A stretch of 64,000 nucleotides of DNA, taken from positions 2,666,001-2,730,000 of the forward strand of contig OZ218959.1 of assembly GCA_965112735.1 (NCBI GenBank). The letters run 5' to 3'. The translations under genes and the position numbers were made by a program. Shown here piece by piece: positions 21,460 through 34,164 of this stretch (the stretch's first letter is position 1; each line of letters opens with the position of its first letter). This DNA is from Phaeosaccion multiseriatum. Taxonomy: Eukaryota > Ochrophyta, other classes. The notes beneath the pieces were generated by a model, which was given only the letters and a program-made list of their open reading frames with translations, did not search any database and was not told the origin of the DNA.

Positions 21460-24400
21460 TCAGCCCCTGCTTCCGCCTCCGCCTGCGACTGCCCCCATCG
21501 GCTTCACCGGGAGAGAAGCTCCCAACCCACCCCCGGGGGGCAATTGCGATGCTACAAAGGTGGTAGCCCCTCCTCCTCCTGTCGCTGCTCCTGCGGCTCC
21601 TCCTCCTCCTCCTCCTCCTCCTCCTCCGCCAACAACAGCACGATTCTTGCTGCTGGTCTTGGGTTGCATCAACCCCGGCATACCGGCCGCGACCCTCGTG
21701 CCCGAATAAGCCAATGAAGTCAACCCCACTGCAAACTGCAAACTACTCCTACTCTCCCCCCCGCTGTCTTGAGTGGAAGCCAGCGACCCCATCTCACTCG
21801 TCACCTCTGAGCCCTCCCTCCACCCCCCTATGCTGCTGCCCCTACTTCTGTCCATCGTCATATGGGGCCGCACCCCTCCCAGCCGCGGTGGCGATCTTGT
21901 TTCCCTGCGCGCAGCTGCTGTATCACTAACTGCTGCGGCTCTTTCTCCTCCTCGTTCTCCTCCCCCTCCTCCCCCTCCTCCTCGTTCTCCTCCCCCTCCT
22001 CCTCCTCCTCCTCCTCCGCGTCCCGCTGCTGCTGCTGCTGCTGCTGCTGCCTCTCCCCTTGTCCTCACTCTATCGCGAAGTTTGGTGGTAGTGGGCTGGC
22101 TAGGAAAGTCCACGCCCTGCCCATATGACTGCGGCCTGCCCCCTCCTCTTCCTCCTCCTCCTCCTCCTCCTCCTCCTCCTCCTCCTCCTCCTCCTCCTCC
22201 TCCTCCTCCTCCTCCTCCTCCTCCTCCTCGCTGCTGCTGCTGCTGTGGTCGGAGTGTGTGAATCCATCTGCTCGTGCCATTCTGTCCGAAGGCGGCGTAG
22301 TGCTGCTTCTGATAGGGATGGAGGCGCTCCACATTCCTTAATTCTCGCGTGCCGTCCATGTTGAGCACGGTGCGCGACTTGTCTCTCTCTCTCTCTCCTC
22401 TCTTATTGGTGGCAGCCTTTCCTCCTCCGTTCTTTCGGTGTTGGGCACCGCCGCCGCCCACCTCTGCTCGGGTCGCTAGAGCAGTTGGTGATACAGCAGC
22501 ACCAGCACCAGCACTAGACACGTCCGTAGTGGCAGGTACACTGACGACTGACGCCACACCGACACCCACACCAACACTGCCACCAACACCGAGACCGAGG
22601 CCGAGACCGAGGCGGACATGAGGTGGGGGAGGGCGGGGAGAGCATCCTCCTGGGTTCAGACCAGCCCGAGGGGCCTTGGTGACTGAGGGGGAGGCTGACA
22701 CGCAGTGCGCCAAGGACTGCGAGTGTAAATGCAAGTGTGAGTGTGAGGATGAGACGGGAGGGTCGTGGAAGTGCTGTAAGACGGATACGCCCCCGCCTCC
22801 GCCCCTTTCTCGAGCCGCAGACAAGAGGCTGGTGCTCACAGCGCTGCCGTTCCCTCCTCCTTCTCCACCTCCACCTCTACCACCACCTCTTCCTGCCCCT
22901 GCTCCTACTCCTTCTCCTCTTTCTGCTCCTGCTCCCCCTTCTGTCTTTGACGCCACCACGTGCATCGTGCTGTCTCCCTCCTCGGATTCATCCCTTTCCC
23001 ATCCTCCCTCCAGACTTCTACCTTCTCCACTTGTAAACACTCCTCCTCCTCTTCCTGCTGCTGCTGCTCCTGTAGCTGCTCCTGTAGCTGCTACCAACCC
23101 CCGTGTGGTCACGGAGTAGTGCCCTTGAATGGCCAACGGTGCATCACCAGCCGCTACTGTATCACCAACTGTTACCCCCCCTCCAGCTCCTCGTCGGTGC
23201 GCGGGGAGCGGCGGAGCGCGCTCTCTGACATCAGCTGCCATCCTCTCGTCCTCACCAAGATAGGTCATCCCCCGCAGGGCCGTGGTGCGGGGCTGAATGG
23301 TTGGTCGGTAGTACTCGTTCCTCTCGTTCTTGTAGCCTTGCGCAAACAAATCGCCTGTCTCGGGAACCCTACGCTCCCCATCCCTACCCCCTGAATGTTG
23401 CTGTTGTTGTCCACTTCGTCCTGCCTTCAGCAAGGAGTGCTGATGACCCAACTGCTCTGCTCCTGCTCCTGCTCCTGCTCCCGCTCCTGCTCCAGCTCCT
23501 GTTCTCACAACACCACCACCCGCCGTGTGTGGTCGTCGTCGTCGTCGTCGTCGTTGCTGTTGACCAACGCTACCTTCACGTTGCCCTCCACCTCCACCTC
23601 CACCTCCACCTTTCCCGTACCCATGCCCAGCTTCTTCCTCCTCCTCCTCCTCGTCGTCGTCGTCGTCGTCGTCCTTCTCGCCTCGGCGCGTTCTACTCCC
23701 CTCGTGGCTGGCTGGTCGATTGCTCGGCGGTTTCCCCGCTGAATCGCCAACTACCCACGTAGTCCAATGCATATTAAAAGACACCGGAGGCCCGTCCATG
23801 GCTCGCCGTTCCCCCCTCCTCCAGCCCTTCCCGAGGGGGCGCTTCTTCACCAGCGAAGAAGAGTCCCGAGGGGGTGCGGTCAAACCCTCCTCCTCCTGCT
23901 CCTCCTGCTCCTGCTCCTGCTCCTCCTCCTCCTCCTCCTCCTCCCCCACCTCCTCCTCCCCTTCCTCGACTCGAAAGCCTTCCTCCTCATTCTCCTCCCG
24001 TGACTGCGTCTGCACTCGTCCCACCCTATTGCTACCCACAGAGCCCTGCTGCTCTTTCTCATCAGAAGGAGGTGATGTGATGCGTTCTCCTCCGACAGCT
24101 GCATCACCAACTGCTGCTGCTGCATCGGTCTCCTCAGCCCTATTTCCCCTCCCATCGCTCCGCTTGTTGTCGTGACCCTCGCCTTCCTCCTCCTCCTCCT
24201 CCTCGCCTTGCAACTGCTGTCCAGGCCCTTGTCCTACGCTGCTGTCGTCGTCGCCACCCATGACTCCTCCCGCACTGTGCTGTGTCGTGCTAGGGACGCT
24301 AATGGCCCCCGATAGACTCATACCACCCCCCCCACCACCACCACCACCACCATGACGAGGAGAAGGAGCAGTGGCAGCAGTCGCCGCGTCCTCCTCGGTA

Positions 24401-27244
24401 TTTTGGGGCACTGCAAAGGCTCCTCCTCCTCTTGCTCCTTCTTCTCCTCCTCCTCCTCCTCCTCCTCCATATACTGGCGAAGATAGAGGACCAACGGCAG
24501 CAGCAGCACCACCACCACCACTTGGTGATACAGCAGCGCCACCGCCCCACAGCCCTCCTCGGTCCTGCATCCCGACGACGCGTGAAGGCGACAAGGACTC
24601 CGACTGTGACTGCTGCTGTATCACCAACCGCTGCTCCAACAGGAAGTCATCCGCCACCCCACACCCCAGTACATAGCAGCTCTTGCCCGCCACTTCGCGC
24701 CACACGGGCTGAGCAGCCCTCCTCGCCCTCCACTCGTCGTTGACCCGGCCGGTGCTACATGTATTCGGACTGGCGTCGCGCCATCTGTGGCCTTCGCCCC
24801 ATTTGCTGCCATCGCCGCTACTGGTGTTACGCCGCGTCCTTCGTCTCGACAAAGTGCCTCCTCCTCTTCCCTTTGCTTGCTGCCAGCTACCCAAGACCCT
24901 CCCTCTTCCTCCTCCTCCTCCTCCTGCTGCTGCTGCTGCTGCTGCTGCTGGGGCTCCTCCTCTTGTTCTCGCAGAGGGGAGGGTGCTGCTGCGTGTGGTG
25001 GTCCTCTTGGTCATTGGCGACGACTGCTCTGACTTCCCCATATACCCACAGAGCTTCAGTTCCTCCTCCACCTTCTCACTAAGACACACCGACAAGTCCA
25101 TCGCCGAAGCATGCGAAAGCTCTCTTAGCTCTACTGACGGTTCTCTTAGCTCTACTGATGGTTCTCGAGAGAATTCTCTTGATAGCTCTCTCGATAGCTC
25201 CAGTGCTACCGTGCACGTGGTATCTCCAGTCACACTCCCTCCTTCTCCTTCTTGTTTCCTCCCCTCACCACCGCAACCGTCGCCGCCATCGTCCGGAATG
25301 GCGTGTGTGAGCACCGCTGCAGTAGAGGGGGGGAGAAGGGCGGAGGAGGAACAAGAGGAGGCTGTAGCACCATTGCCACCGCCGGAGGGAGAGGGGTGCG
25401 ATGACGAGACAGGAAGGAGAGGTATGACGGATCCGGTCTGGTGGTCCGGTGGGACTCCGCAGCTGCCCTTGTGCTTGAATTGCTCTTCTTGCTCGTGCTC
25501 CTCCAAGCTTCCCGCGATCGCAGTAAGACCAAAGATGAGCCCATCTCTGCTCACGGGGTTGTTGCTGCTGTTGTTATTGGTCACCCCTCTGCTGCCATCT
25601 CTACCGCCGCCGCTACCATCGACCTTCGCCACAAGACGTTGCCCCTGCCCCTGTCCCTGCGCGTGGATGGAAGAGCCTACTCCTCCCCTCATTGATCCGA
25701 CGATGGAGTAGCAAGAGGAGGACGGAGAAGCAGCGAGGAGAGAACACGAGGGAAGTGGAGCCATCGTCGTTGTCGTCGTTGTCGGCTTTGCTGACAACGG
25801 CACTACTCTCTCGGCCCCGGCTCCTTGCTGTCGCACCTACACGTGTTGGTTGTTCGTGGGCGGGTGATCGTCATCGTTCAAGGAAGAAGGGGTGGACGAA
25901 GTGTTTGCGTGAGTACGTGCGTGGTGAGTGCATGAGTGAGTGGGTGAGGGGTGCGTGAGGGCGTGAGTGTGTGCGTGCGTGAGTGAGTCAGGGAGAGAGT
26001 GAATAATGTGCACGCATGAAAGGAGCGGAAAGTGTGCGTGCGCGCTTGCGTGCGTGAGTGCGTGAGTGCGTGAGTGCGTGCAGGGGCTTGTGCGTGCCCA
26101 ATGGCAGTCATTCGCTCTTGCTCGCTTCGTTTGCTTTGCTCACTCACCCTGAGAAAGGAGTTGATCTTGGGATCGAGCCGAGTGCTGAGGTGCACGTGTG
26201 AGTTCAGGAGCTTGAACGATCCCATCCCCTTCATCATTGCCATCCAATCCTCACCCACACCACCACCACCACCACCACCACCTCCTCCTCCTCCTCCTCC
26301 TCCTATGTTGCCTGTAGCGCTGCTGGTCGCATCCTTGTCCCTTCTCTTCGCCCCCCAACCCTCGCAACTCAGAGAGAGATCGGACGGAGAGGCGGGTCCT
26401 TCCGCATACCCAACCTGCTGCTGTGTCACCAACTGCTGCTGCTGCTGATGATGATGATAATGATGATGATGCTGTGCCCAATCGGATTCAGGGCCCAGCG
26501 CTCCTGCTGTATCACCAACTGTTGTATCACCAACTGCCGGTCCTGCATCACGAACTGCCGCCGCTGCTGCTGCTGCTCTATCACCATCTTGCTGCTGTAT
26601 CACCACCTGCTGAGCCCCTTCCTCAGGCCCTCTTACATCCGAAGAACGGCTCAGGGGGTTCGGAGCCGTCAAGGGTCGATGATGATGATGCAACAGGGGG
26701 GGTTCTCCCCCCTTGGGACCCTCTCCCCCCGCGGACCATATGCTGCCATCCCCGGGGAGAGTGTCGTCACCGCCTGCTCCTCGGACGTGGTGCCACTGCT
26801 GCTGCTGCTGCTGCTGCTGCTGTATCTCCAACTGCTGCTGTATCTCCAACTGCTGCATCTGGTGGAAAGTGCTGCTCAGCCGAAAGACGCCGTCCTTGTC
26901 ATGCCGCACCGACGGGACCAAGCCTCTGAGGGGGGCGTTTAGAGCACTCCAGGGGGGGGGCGACAGCTGGGCTGCTGTTGTTGCCGTTGGGGCTGGCGTT
27001 ACAGAAGCACCACTCACCGTGCCATTGGCAGCCCCACCACACTCCACTCCAAGGCCTGCTAGGTAGCTGCTGCTGCTGCTGCTGCTGCCATTGTTGTTCT
27101 TGCTGTTGTTTCTAGTGCACGTGTTGGTGCTACAGATAAGCTTGTCAGCCTCGTTCTGCTCCCGGATGGAGGCCGGAGGGGCGAGCACGAAGCAAGCGTC
27201 CCATGCCTCCTCTGACACGAAAGCGCTCACAAGCTTGGCCATCG

Positions 27245-27275
<31 letters not shown>

Positions 27276-29077
27276 GTGGTGGTGCTGCTGCTGCTGAGTG
27301 GCTCTTGCTGCAGCACCGGCAGCACCAGCGGGCCCTCCTCCTCCTGCCTTCTCTCGCGTGGGGGAGAGAGGCGGCTTGAGGAGGATGCTAACGCGACCGC
27401 CCTTTCTGCTGCTGCCACCGTTCCTTCTGCAGCTACTGCTGCTGCTGGTAGTGGTGGTGGTGGTGGTGATTGTGGGGGTGGGCAGGGCGTGGTTGGCCTC
27501 TGCTAGGGCCCTCGGACAACCGCTGCCGCTGTAACCGTGGCTCTGGCGGTGAAGCCTCGTCACGTGCCCGGCGGCTCGATCCAATTGGCCTTGACGCATG
27601 GCCTCAGTGTGCGTCCACCAGCAGCGACTGTCCCAAAGGAGATCGCGCCGCCGAAAGCATACGCTTTTGCTGGCGCGGCTGTTGCTGCTGCCTCTCGGAC
27701 TCGAGCCAAGGCCCGAGCCTGACCCCTTCGGTGCTGGGTTCGAGTAAGGCTGCACAAAGACTTGTTCCCCGTCCGCGGACGCACCCACTACACGCGTCCA
27801 GACCTGGGGAAGAACCTTTTTTGTTGGTGGTCCGAGGGGGGTTCCAGGGGGGGCATGCGGTTACACATTAGGAGCGACAGTCGAGCGAAGGCAGCACGTT
27901 ACGGGCAGTGTGGTGAAGTTCTTCACTCCGTTGAGCGGGCGCGCTTAGGTATGAGATATGCATCCCCTCTGTTGGTCTATTGGACGGATACATACATACA
28001 TACACACACACAAACTCACACACACACACACACACACAAACATACACAACCTCACCTGCACGAACTGACCCGGTCGGGCTTTACGCTGGCCATGTAGGAT
28101 CCTCCTGGTCTCGAATCCGGCCCCATCTGTGAGTATGTAGTTCTCTTCCTCCTCCTCCTCTTCTTCTTCTTCTTCTGTATGTGAACCATAAGCGCGCTGA
28201 TCTTGCGGAAATGAACCCCCTTCCGCTGTATCTGGTCTCACAACCCACCCTCCCTCTTCCATTTGTTCTGCCCCATCTCCTCCTCCTCCTCCTCCTCCTC
28301 CTCCTCCTCCTCCTCCTCCTCCTTCTCCTGCCCTTGCGCCGGTGGGCCTCTCAGGGTCCCACGTGAGTTGCAGGCCATCCGCTGCCATCCCCCCAGGACC
28401 AGGAGGGGAAGAAGGCGGGGAGCCCAGCCGTGCTGGTTGCACTCGCAGCGGATGCTGGTGCTGCTGGAGAAGCTGCTGCATCAGGGCTGGCGCAGAGGTA
28501 GAGGAGGGCAGGGGGAGGGGCCCGCCATGGGCGCTGCTGCTGCGGGTGTCACTCAGCTGACTGTTACTCTGGAGCAATGTTAATAGGGGTGAGGGTGACA
28601 AAGCACTGTCGTGGGGGTGTAAGGAGGAGAAGGAGGCGGAGAAGGGGGAGGAGGAGGCCTTCCTGAGCGGTTTCGTAGTCGTCGTTATGATGTTGGCCGT
28701 CGTCATGCTTCGTGGTAGCTGCTGTCCCTGTCCCTGTTGGCCCTGTTGACTGAGCTGCAGCTGGAGCTGATGTGGTGCCATCCCCGCCCTCTCCAGGAAG
28801 GGCAAGAGACGGCGATGCATTCTTCGCTTGTCATTCGTGGCATGTGCGTGGGGCAGCGTCGTGAAGGCCGGGCAGCACGGAGCCTTACAAGCCAAGAGGG
28901 CCACGTGTCGACAGAGAGTGGTGAGGGAAGATTCGCCCCAGTCCGAGTCCGGATCCACGCCGGTGGCGATCTCAGGAAGGGCTTTACGAAGAGTTTCGTA
29001 GTAGGGGGGGAGGACCTACGGAGGGAGGGAGCGACATGCGGGGGTGCAGGGTTGCTCTTTGTCAGGGGAAGGGAGGA

Positions 29078-29118
<41 letters not shown>

Positions 29119-31512
29119 GCGCAAGAGAGGAGATACAGATCGGAGCCAGAGAAGATGCTGCGACTCTTATCTCACTAGACAGATAGGAGCAGAGAAGATG
29201 CTGCTACTCTTGTCTCACTACTCACTACTCACCTCCGGGCAGCCGGGCCGTCTCTGGCGCATCTTGTGTATCACCAACCCGCGTATCCTGCAAATCAACG
29301 CGGAGAGCACAAAGGGTGGCAAGCACGGCACAGCCTCGGCGATGGCGGAAGCGGTGGCCCCACTCGGACTCGGATGCTGGCCCCCTCCCCCTCCCCCTCC
29401 TCCTCCTCCTCCTCCTCCTCCTCCTCCTCCTCCTCCTCCTCCTCCTCCTCCTCCTCCTCCTCCTCCATGCCCCCTGCCTCTAAGGAGCATGACGAGGACA
29501 GTCTGTGAGAGTAGAGTCACAGGCAACGTCTCTCGAAAGCGAAGCTGTACTGCCATGATCGCTGCCAAATCAAGCTGCATCTGTGCCGATGGCAGCTCAC
29601 ACATCGCCTCCACTTGACTCTGTGGCAGTGGCGGTGGTTGAGCCGCGAGGTTGTATTTCTGCCTCCCTCTTGCGTGGTTGTGAAGCCTCACTCGTCGATC
29701 GTAGTGCTCCAACAAGTGCCGGAGTTGGTACCGCTCCAGCAGAAAGGCACCGTCATCATCATCATCACCATCACCATCACCATCACCATCACCATCACCA
29801 TCACCATCACCATCACCACCATCGTCGTTGGCGTTGGGGTCGATGTGCTTGGTGTCGTGTTCAGCCTCCGCCGGGGAGTCCCCGTCACTTCCTCCTCCTC
29901 CTCCTCCTCCCCCTCTTCGTCGCCTGCCTTGCCTTGCTCCCCCTCGGGGCATGTCCATGAGGACACTCCTCTGCCAGTGCTGAGCGTGTGTACCACCAGC
30001 AGCGCAATACGTGCCTCTCAGTAAAGAAAACTTTTGCCGCTGAGCCACCGCAGCACCACCACTCTCGCCGCTACTGATAACAACGCTGTGACTCAGACCA
30101 CTGGAGTCGTCCTTCTGAGAAGGAGCAACACCATCAGCACCACCACCACCACCTCGACTACCCCCTCCTCGCTCAGAGCTCTTTGCCTCCCCCTCGTGCA
30201 CTGCCTCGTTCTCTCCGCTGCTCAGCCCCCTGCTCCTACTGCCTGCATCGCCATCTCCATCTCCTCCGGTGCTGCCCATGGAGCCGGCGGAGGGGGGAAG
30301 AGTGGGTTTGTCCTCGATTGAGCTCCTCCCTCCCCATCCCACTTCTTCCCCATCGTCGAGGAGCGTCGCATCCGCCCCATCCTCGCTGCTGCCAAAGTGA
30401 AACAAAGTCCTGTCCGAACCTATGGACAAGTTGTCGGCATTGCCAATGCTCGCCTCCGACGGCTCGCAGCTACCTCGCCCCCCCCCCTGCTGCTGCTCCT
30501 GTTGCTCCTGCTCTCCTTCGTCCTCGCTGAACCTTCCCTCTGGCGGACCTCCTTTGGCGGACTGCTGAGGCTCGAAAGATCTATCTTCCCAATTCTCCTC
30601 CTCCTCCTCCTTGCTCTCCTCCCTCTCTCCATCTTGCTCATCGTCCTCGCGATCATCCGCTTGACCGTTGTCTGTGTGTGCCAACGAGGCCGCCGAGGAT
30701 GATGGTGATGGTGACATCGGGCGGCGTGCCTTTATTCGCTCTCGCTGCGTGATCAGCTCCCCATTTAAGGTCCACACGTAGGGCAACACGGCCACGGCGT
30801 CTTCCCGGGTATTTGCTGCCGGATTCCCCTTCAAACTCAGCTCTATCACATGCACATCACCCAGATCCCTGTGGTGACGGTGATTGGTCCGAGTATTGAG
30901 TGGGTTGACCAGGGAAAGCGGGTGGGGAAGGAGACGGTGAGTGCATATGTGTTAGGATAAATGTAGGTGGGGGAGGGGGCGCCTGAGTACAAGCAGTGGA
31001 GTTTGGTGTGGTCCCGGTGTAGCTCAGCTTAGCGTAAACTGCGTAAACTCACCTCGCCACTGCTGCCAGGGAGAGCTCATTGCCCTCCAGATTGAGGTAT
31101 CCCAGGGTACTTCGACTGGAAAGCCCAGTCACCGAGGTGATGCCATTCCCACTGACGTCAATAACCCACAGTTCACGGCAGTCTCTTCCCCAGGCCTCTG
31201 TGTCGTTGTGGGTGTGGGTGTGGGTGTGCAGTGGTTGGTGCGACGGATGGGGTTAGGCACGGCAAAGGGATCAGGTCAGGAGCAGAGTCCATGCATACGC
31301 TAACAAGAGAGTGATGTATAAGACCAAATGGACGCACCATCGTCAAGTGAGCTGAGGCGATTGTCGGCGGCATTGAGTTGGAGAAGAGATGTGCATTTCC
31401 CCAGCACCTCTGTGTCCAGACCGCTCACTCCCAGGGAGTTGAGGTGGAGGGAATCGAGCTCCCTCAAGGGATCCTTGCACAGTCCTTGCAGCCAGGCTGC
31501 GCGTATCTTCAT
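21460..31512 (-). CDS. Giant leucine-rich-repeat protein with low-complexity body
   Basis: Six exons, 31512..31338, 31197..31053, 30868..29233, 29015..28056, 27803..26148 and 25836..21460, join in phase and give about 2,980 aa. Leucine-rich repeats occupy the first 140 or so residues: LRELDSLHLNSLGVSGLD, KCTSLLQLNAADNRLSSL, CRELWVIDVSGNGITSV, TLGYLNLEGNELSLAAVA, DVHVIELSLKGNPAAN, with a capping segment ending in LPYVWTLNGELI. The rest is acidic, Gly, Gln, Ser and Asp tracts with islands of normal sequence (YYETLRKALPEIATG; SEKVEEELKLCGYMGKSEQ; LRNVERLHPYQKQHYAAFG). LRR proteins of this short form act as scaffolds in cilia, nucleus or cytoskeleton; the role here is unknown. An upstream exon (about 31651..31880, REDFIDLREVILF before GTAAGT) can be spliced in phase to 31524, so the true start may be farther upstream. 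It holds at least ten copies of the dispersed 17-mer. Confidence 0.65.
22139..22230. repeat. TCC array encoding poly-Gly
   Basis: About 30 uninterrupted CTC/TCC units, read as Gly on the minus strand in the LRR gene's last exon. Confidence 0.9.
22481..22497 (+). repeat. Dispersed 17-mer, copy in LRR last exon
   Basis: GCAGTTGGTGATACAGC on the plus strand of a minus-strand gene, read as AVSPTA, a third frame and orientation. Confidence 0.8.
26420..26610. repeat. Cluster of dispersed 17-mers in LRR exon 5
   Basis: Within about 190 bp there are copies at 26420, 26506, 26522, 26543, about 26572 and 26594, each GTATCACCAACT or one to three bases different, separated by CTG-type triplets. They suggest local tandem amplification. 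Confidence 0.75.
29388..29466. repeat. TCC array encoding poly-Gly (LRR exon 3)
   Basis: Roughly 26 TCC units, read as Gly in the LRR protein near the end of the third exon. Confidence 0.9.
29754..29822. repeat. CATCAC hexanucleotide array encoding Asp-Gly
   Basis: CAT CAC alternation; on the minus strand GTGATG is read as alternating Gly-Asp within the LRR protein. Other frames give long poly-His or Ile-Thr ORFs that are not genes. Confidence 0.9.
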
Positions 31513-32543
31513 CCTTCTGCTGTTCTCTCTACATCCTTATTAATTTCATTGATATTTTTCTCAAGAAGCTCCCTCGGCGTTACTTTCCGACGGCGTCCTG
31601 GCGACGGCATTCTGCCAACATGCCCGACCCCCCCCCCAGATGGCACTTACAAATAAAATAACCTCCCTCAAGTCAATAAAGTCCTCCCTCGTTGTGATTA
31701 TACTTCTATTAAAGTCGGCTCTATCTACCAAGTCATATGTGAAGCGAATGCCGCCACATAGCGAGGCGAGGCGAGAGGCGGGTGGGCACCCGCTTTCTCT
31801 CGTCACCCACTGCGTGTGCCACTTGTACTTGTACTGCCACAGTTCTTGCAACTCTGCGCTCTCGCGCACGCCTCCCACGTCCTCCTCAGCATGTATGTAC
31901 CTTTAGAGCTACCTTCTCCCGCACTCCTGCCATCACTCAAAATGAGCCAATCGATCACCCGCCCCCCCTCCCTTCCCTCCCCTCCCCTCCCTCTCCAGCC
32001 GCAGCTCCCCTAAAAACCCTGCGCTCATTTGTACACGAGAATTCCTCCAAACTTTATGCGGACGGGTCCCCGCATGTGCTGCTGCTCTTCCTCCTCCTCC
32101 TCGTCCTCGTCCTCGTTCTCGTCCTCCTCCTCGTCCTCCTCCTCCTCTTCCTCTTCCTCTTCCTCCTCCTCTTCCTCTTCCTCCTCCTCCTCCTCCTCCA
32201 GCTGCTGCTGCTCCTACTGCTGCCGCTGCTCGTTCTCCTGCTGCTGCTGCTGCTGCTGCTGTTGCTCTACGCCCTCCGTCAAGATCAGGTACGCGGCTCC
32301 CCATCCCGTAGCCACACCTTTGCCTTCCCTCCTCTGCCTACCTTCCCTACACAGAGCCTGTACAATGTGGTGTGGAAGGTACGTACAGCTTCTCTTCGCC
32401 TTCTTCGTGCCCAGACAAAAGAGGGCTCGAGACACTGCCGCACGACCGCAGCAAGATCGACACGACCACTCGACCTCACAAACTTACTTCTCGTCCTGGC
32501 CTTGTCTGCTCTCTCTGCTCCTCGTGCTCATCTTCTCGCTGCT
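31513..32543. other. Region between LRR start and fibrillin stop, with a possible LRR 5' exon
   Basis: Minus strand 31880..31651 is open and ends in TTATTT before GTAAGT. Its last residues (ITTREDFIDLREVILF) fit upstream of the LRR exon via an acceptor at 31525, so it may be coding. The remainder contains a CTC/CTT and CTG array (32088-32270) and no other supported gene; the LRR promoter should lie here. Confidence 0.45.
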
Positions 32544-34083
32544 CTACTCTTTCCGCACGAAAGCCATGCTGCATTTGTCAGCGTTGCACACACGCCAATG
32601 GTCTCCCACGTACGTCACTGCAGCAGTGAACTTGCCTTTCTTGAACAGACTGTGTAAGAAACACCCAAAGTGTATGTAAGGTGTACGTAAGGTGGAGGAA
32701 ACGTGTGGGTGTACATAGAAGCAGAAACCAACCACATTAAGGGGCGGGGCGGGGGGGGTATGGAAGACAAATGGGAGGGCAGGAGAGAGAGAATGAGAAG
32801 GAGGACTGGGCATGGCGATGGATGGACGGATGACTGAATGAACAAACAAATGGACGGGATGGATGGATGGATGGATGGATGGATGGAAGGATGGATGGAT
32901 GGATGGATGGACGGATAGCAATGGATGGATGGCCGCTAAACAAACCCTGTGTGACTAGCTCACTCACTGACTGACTCACGCACACACTCACCCCAAGCCG
33001 GCGACTTTCCCTCGCCCGAAGGTCACGTCAACCTGGTCATTTCCGTCTCTGCTCTCCGTGTATGTCCCCTTCTGCCTCATCTTGAGCCGCAGAGGCGTCA
33101 GGCGGAGGCGTACTTTGCACTCGTTCACAACTTCCTTGGTCTTCACGTCCACCGTCTGCAAAGGGAAGAGAGGAAGTGAAAGGCAAGAAAAGAATGGGGG
33201 GTAGGGAGGGATGGAGGGAGAGGTGTGATTCATTTACTCATTCTAGTCGCCCCTCCTCAAAAGCACCCCCTCCCCCTCCCCTTCTTCTTCCTCCTCCTCC
33301 TCCCTCCTCCTCCTCCTCCTCCTCCTCCTCCTCCTCCTCCTCCTCCTCCTCCCCCTCCTCCTCCTCCTCCTCCCCCCCGTATGTACCTACCTGTGTGGGC
33401 TCGCTGAACTTGAAGAGGAGAGACCTCTTTTTGCCAAGCCAGTTGCGGAATGCGCTCTTCTTGCTCGAGTACACCAGGCTGTACACACCCTCCAGTTTGG
33501 GATCCTTCAGAGGCTGCAAGGGTAGGGGTATATGGGCATATGGGTAGGGCAGCGCAGAGGTATCCCGGGCAAAAGCAGTGAAGAGATGTATGGGCAGGGC
33601 GGGGAGGGCCGAGCAAGAGGAAATGGCGAATACAGAAGGGTAGAGGGCGTGGGGCGACAAAAGGCAGGGAGAGGCCTCCCCCACTCCTCTCCCTACTTGA
33701 GATACGTTCAGTTTCCCCCCCCTCCTCCTCCTCCTCCTCCTCCTCCACATCGCGTCGAGTTTTGTCTTTATATCGCCACACGATTCATGGCTGTAGTTTG
33801 ACTCAACACACACACTTATGCATACACTCACACGCACTCACTCTCTCTCGCACAAACGCACATACAGACACACACACGCCCGCACGCACTCACCTCGGTG
33901 CTCCTTAGCTCCCCCACGGCCTTGACAAGGCTCGCTTTGCCCTCCTCGTTCATCTTGTTCGGCTTGAAGGAGCTCTCCTTCAACAAGGCGTCAAGCTCGT
34001 TCTCCCTCGCCTTTTGGTCAGGACGGACAGGTTAATATAGATAGAGAGATGAGCGATAGAGATGAGAGGACAGAGAGTCAGAG

Positions 34084-34164
<81 letters not shown>

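Noticed and set aside
21773-25711. Plus-strand ORFs opposite the LRR gene
   Set aside because: Triplet-repeat shadows with no ordered segments; the minus strand keeps one frame of 1,459 codons and phase-consistent introns.
29754-29822. Poly-His plus-strand ORF suggesting a metal-binding protein
   Set aside because: It arises from a CATCAC array that codes Asp/Gly on the opposite strand in the LRR gene.
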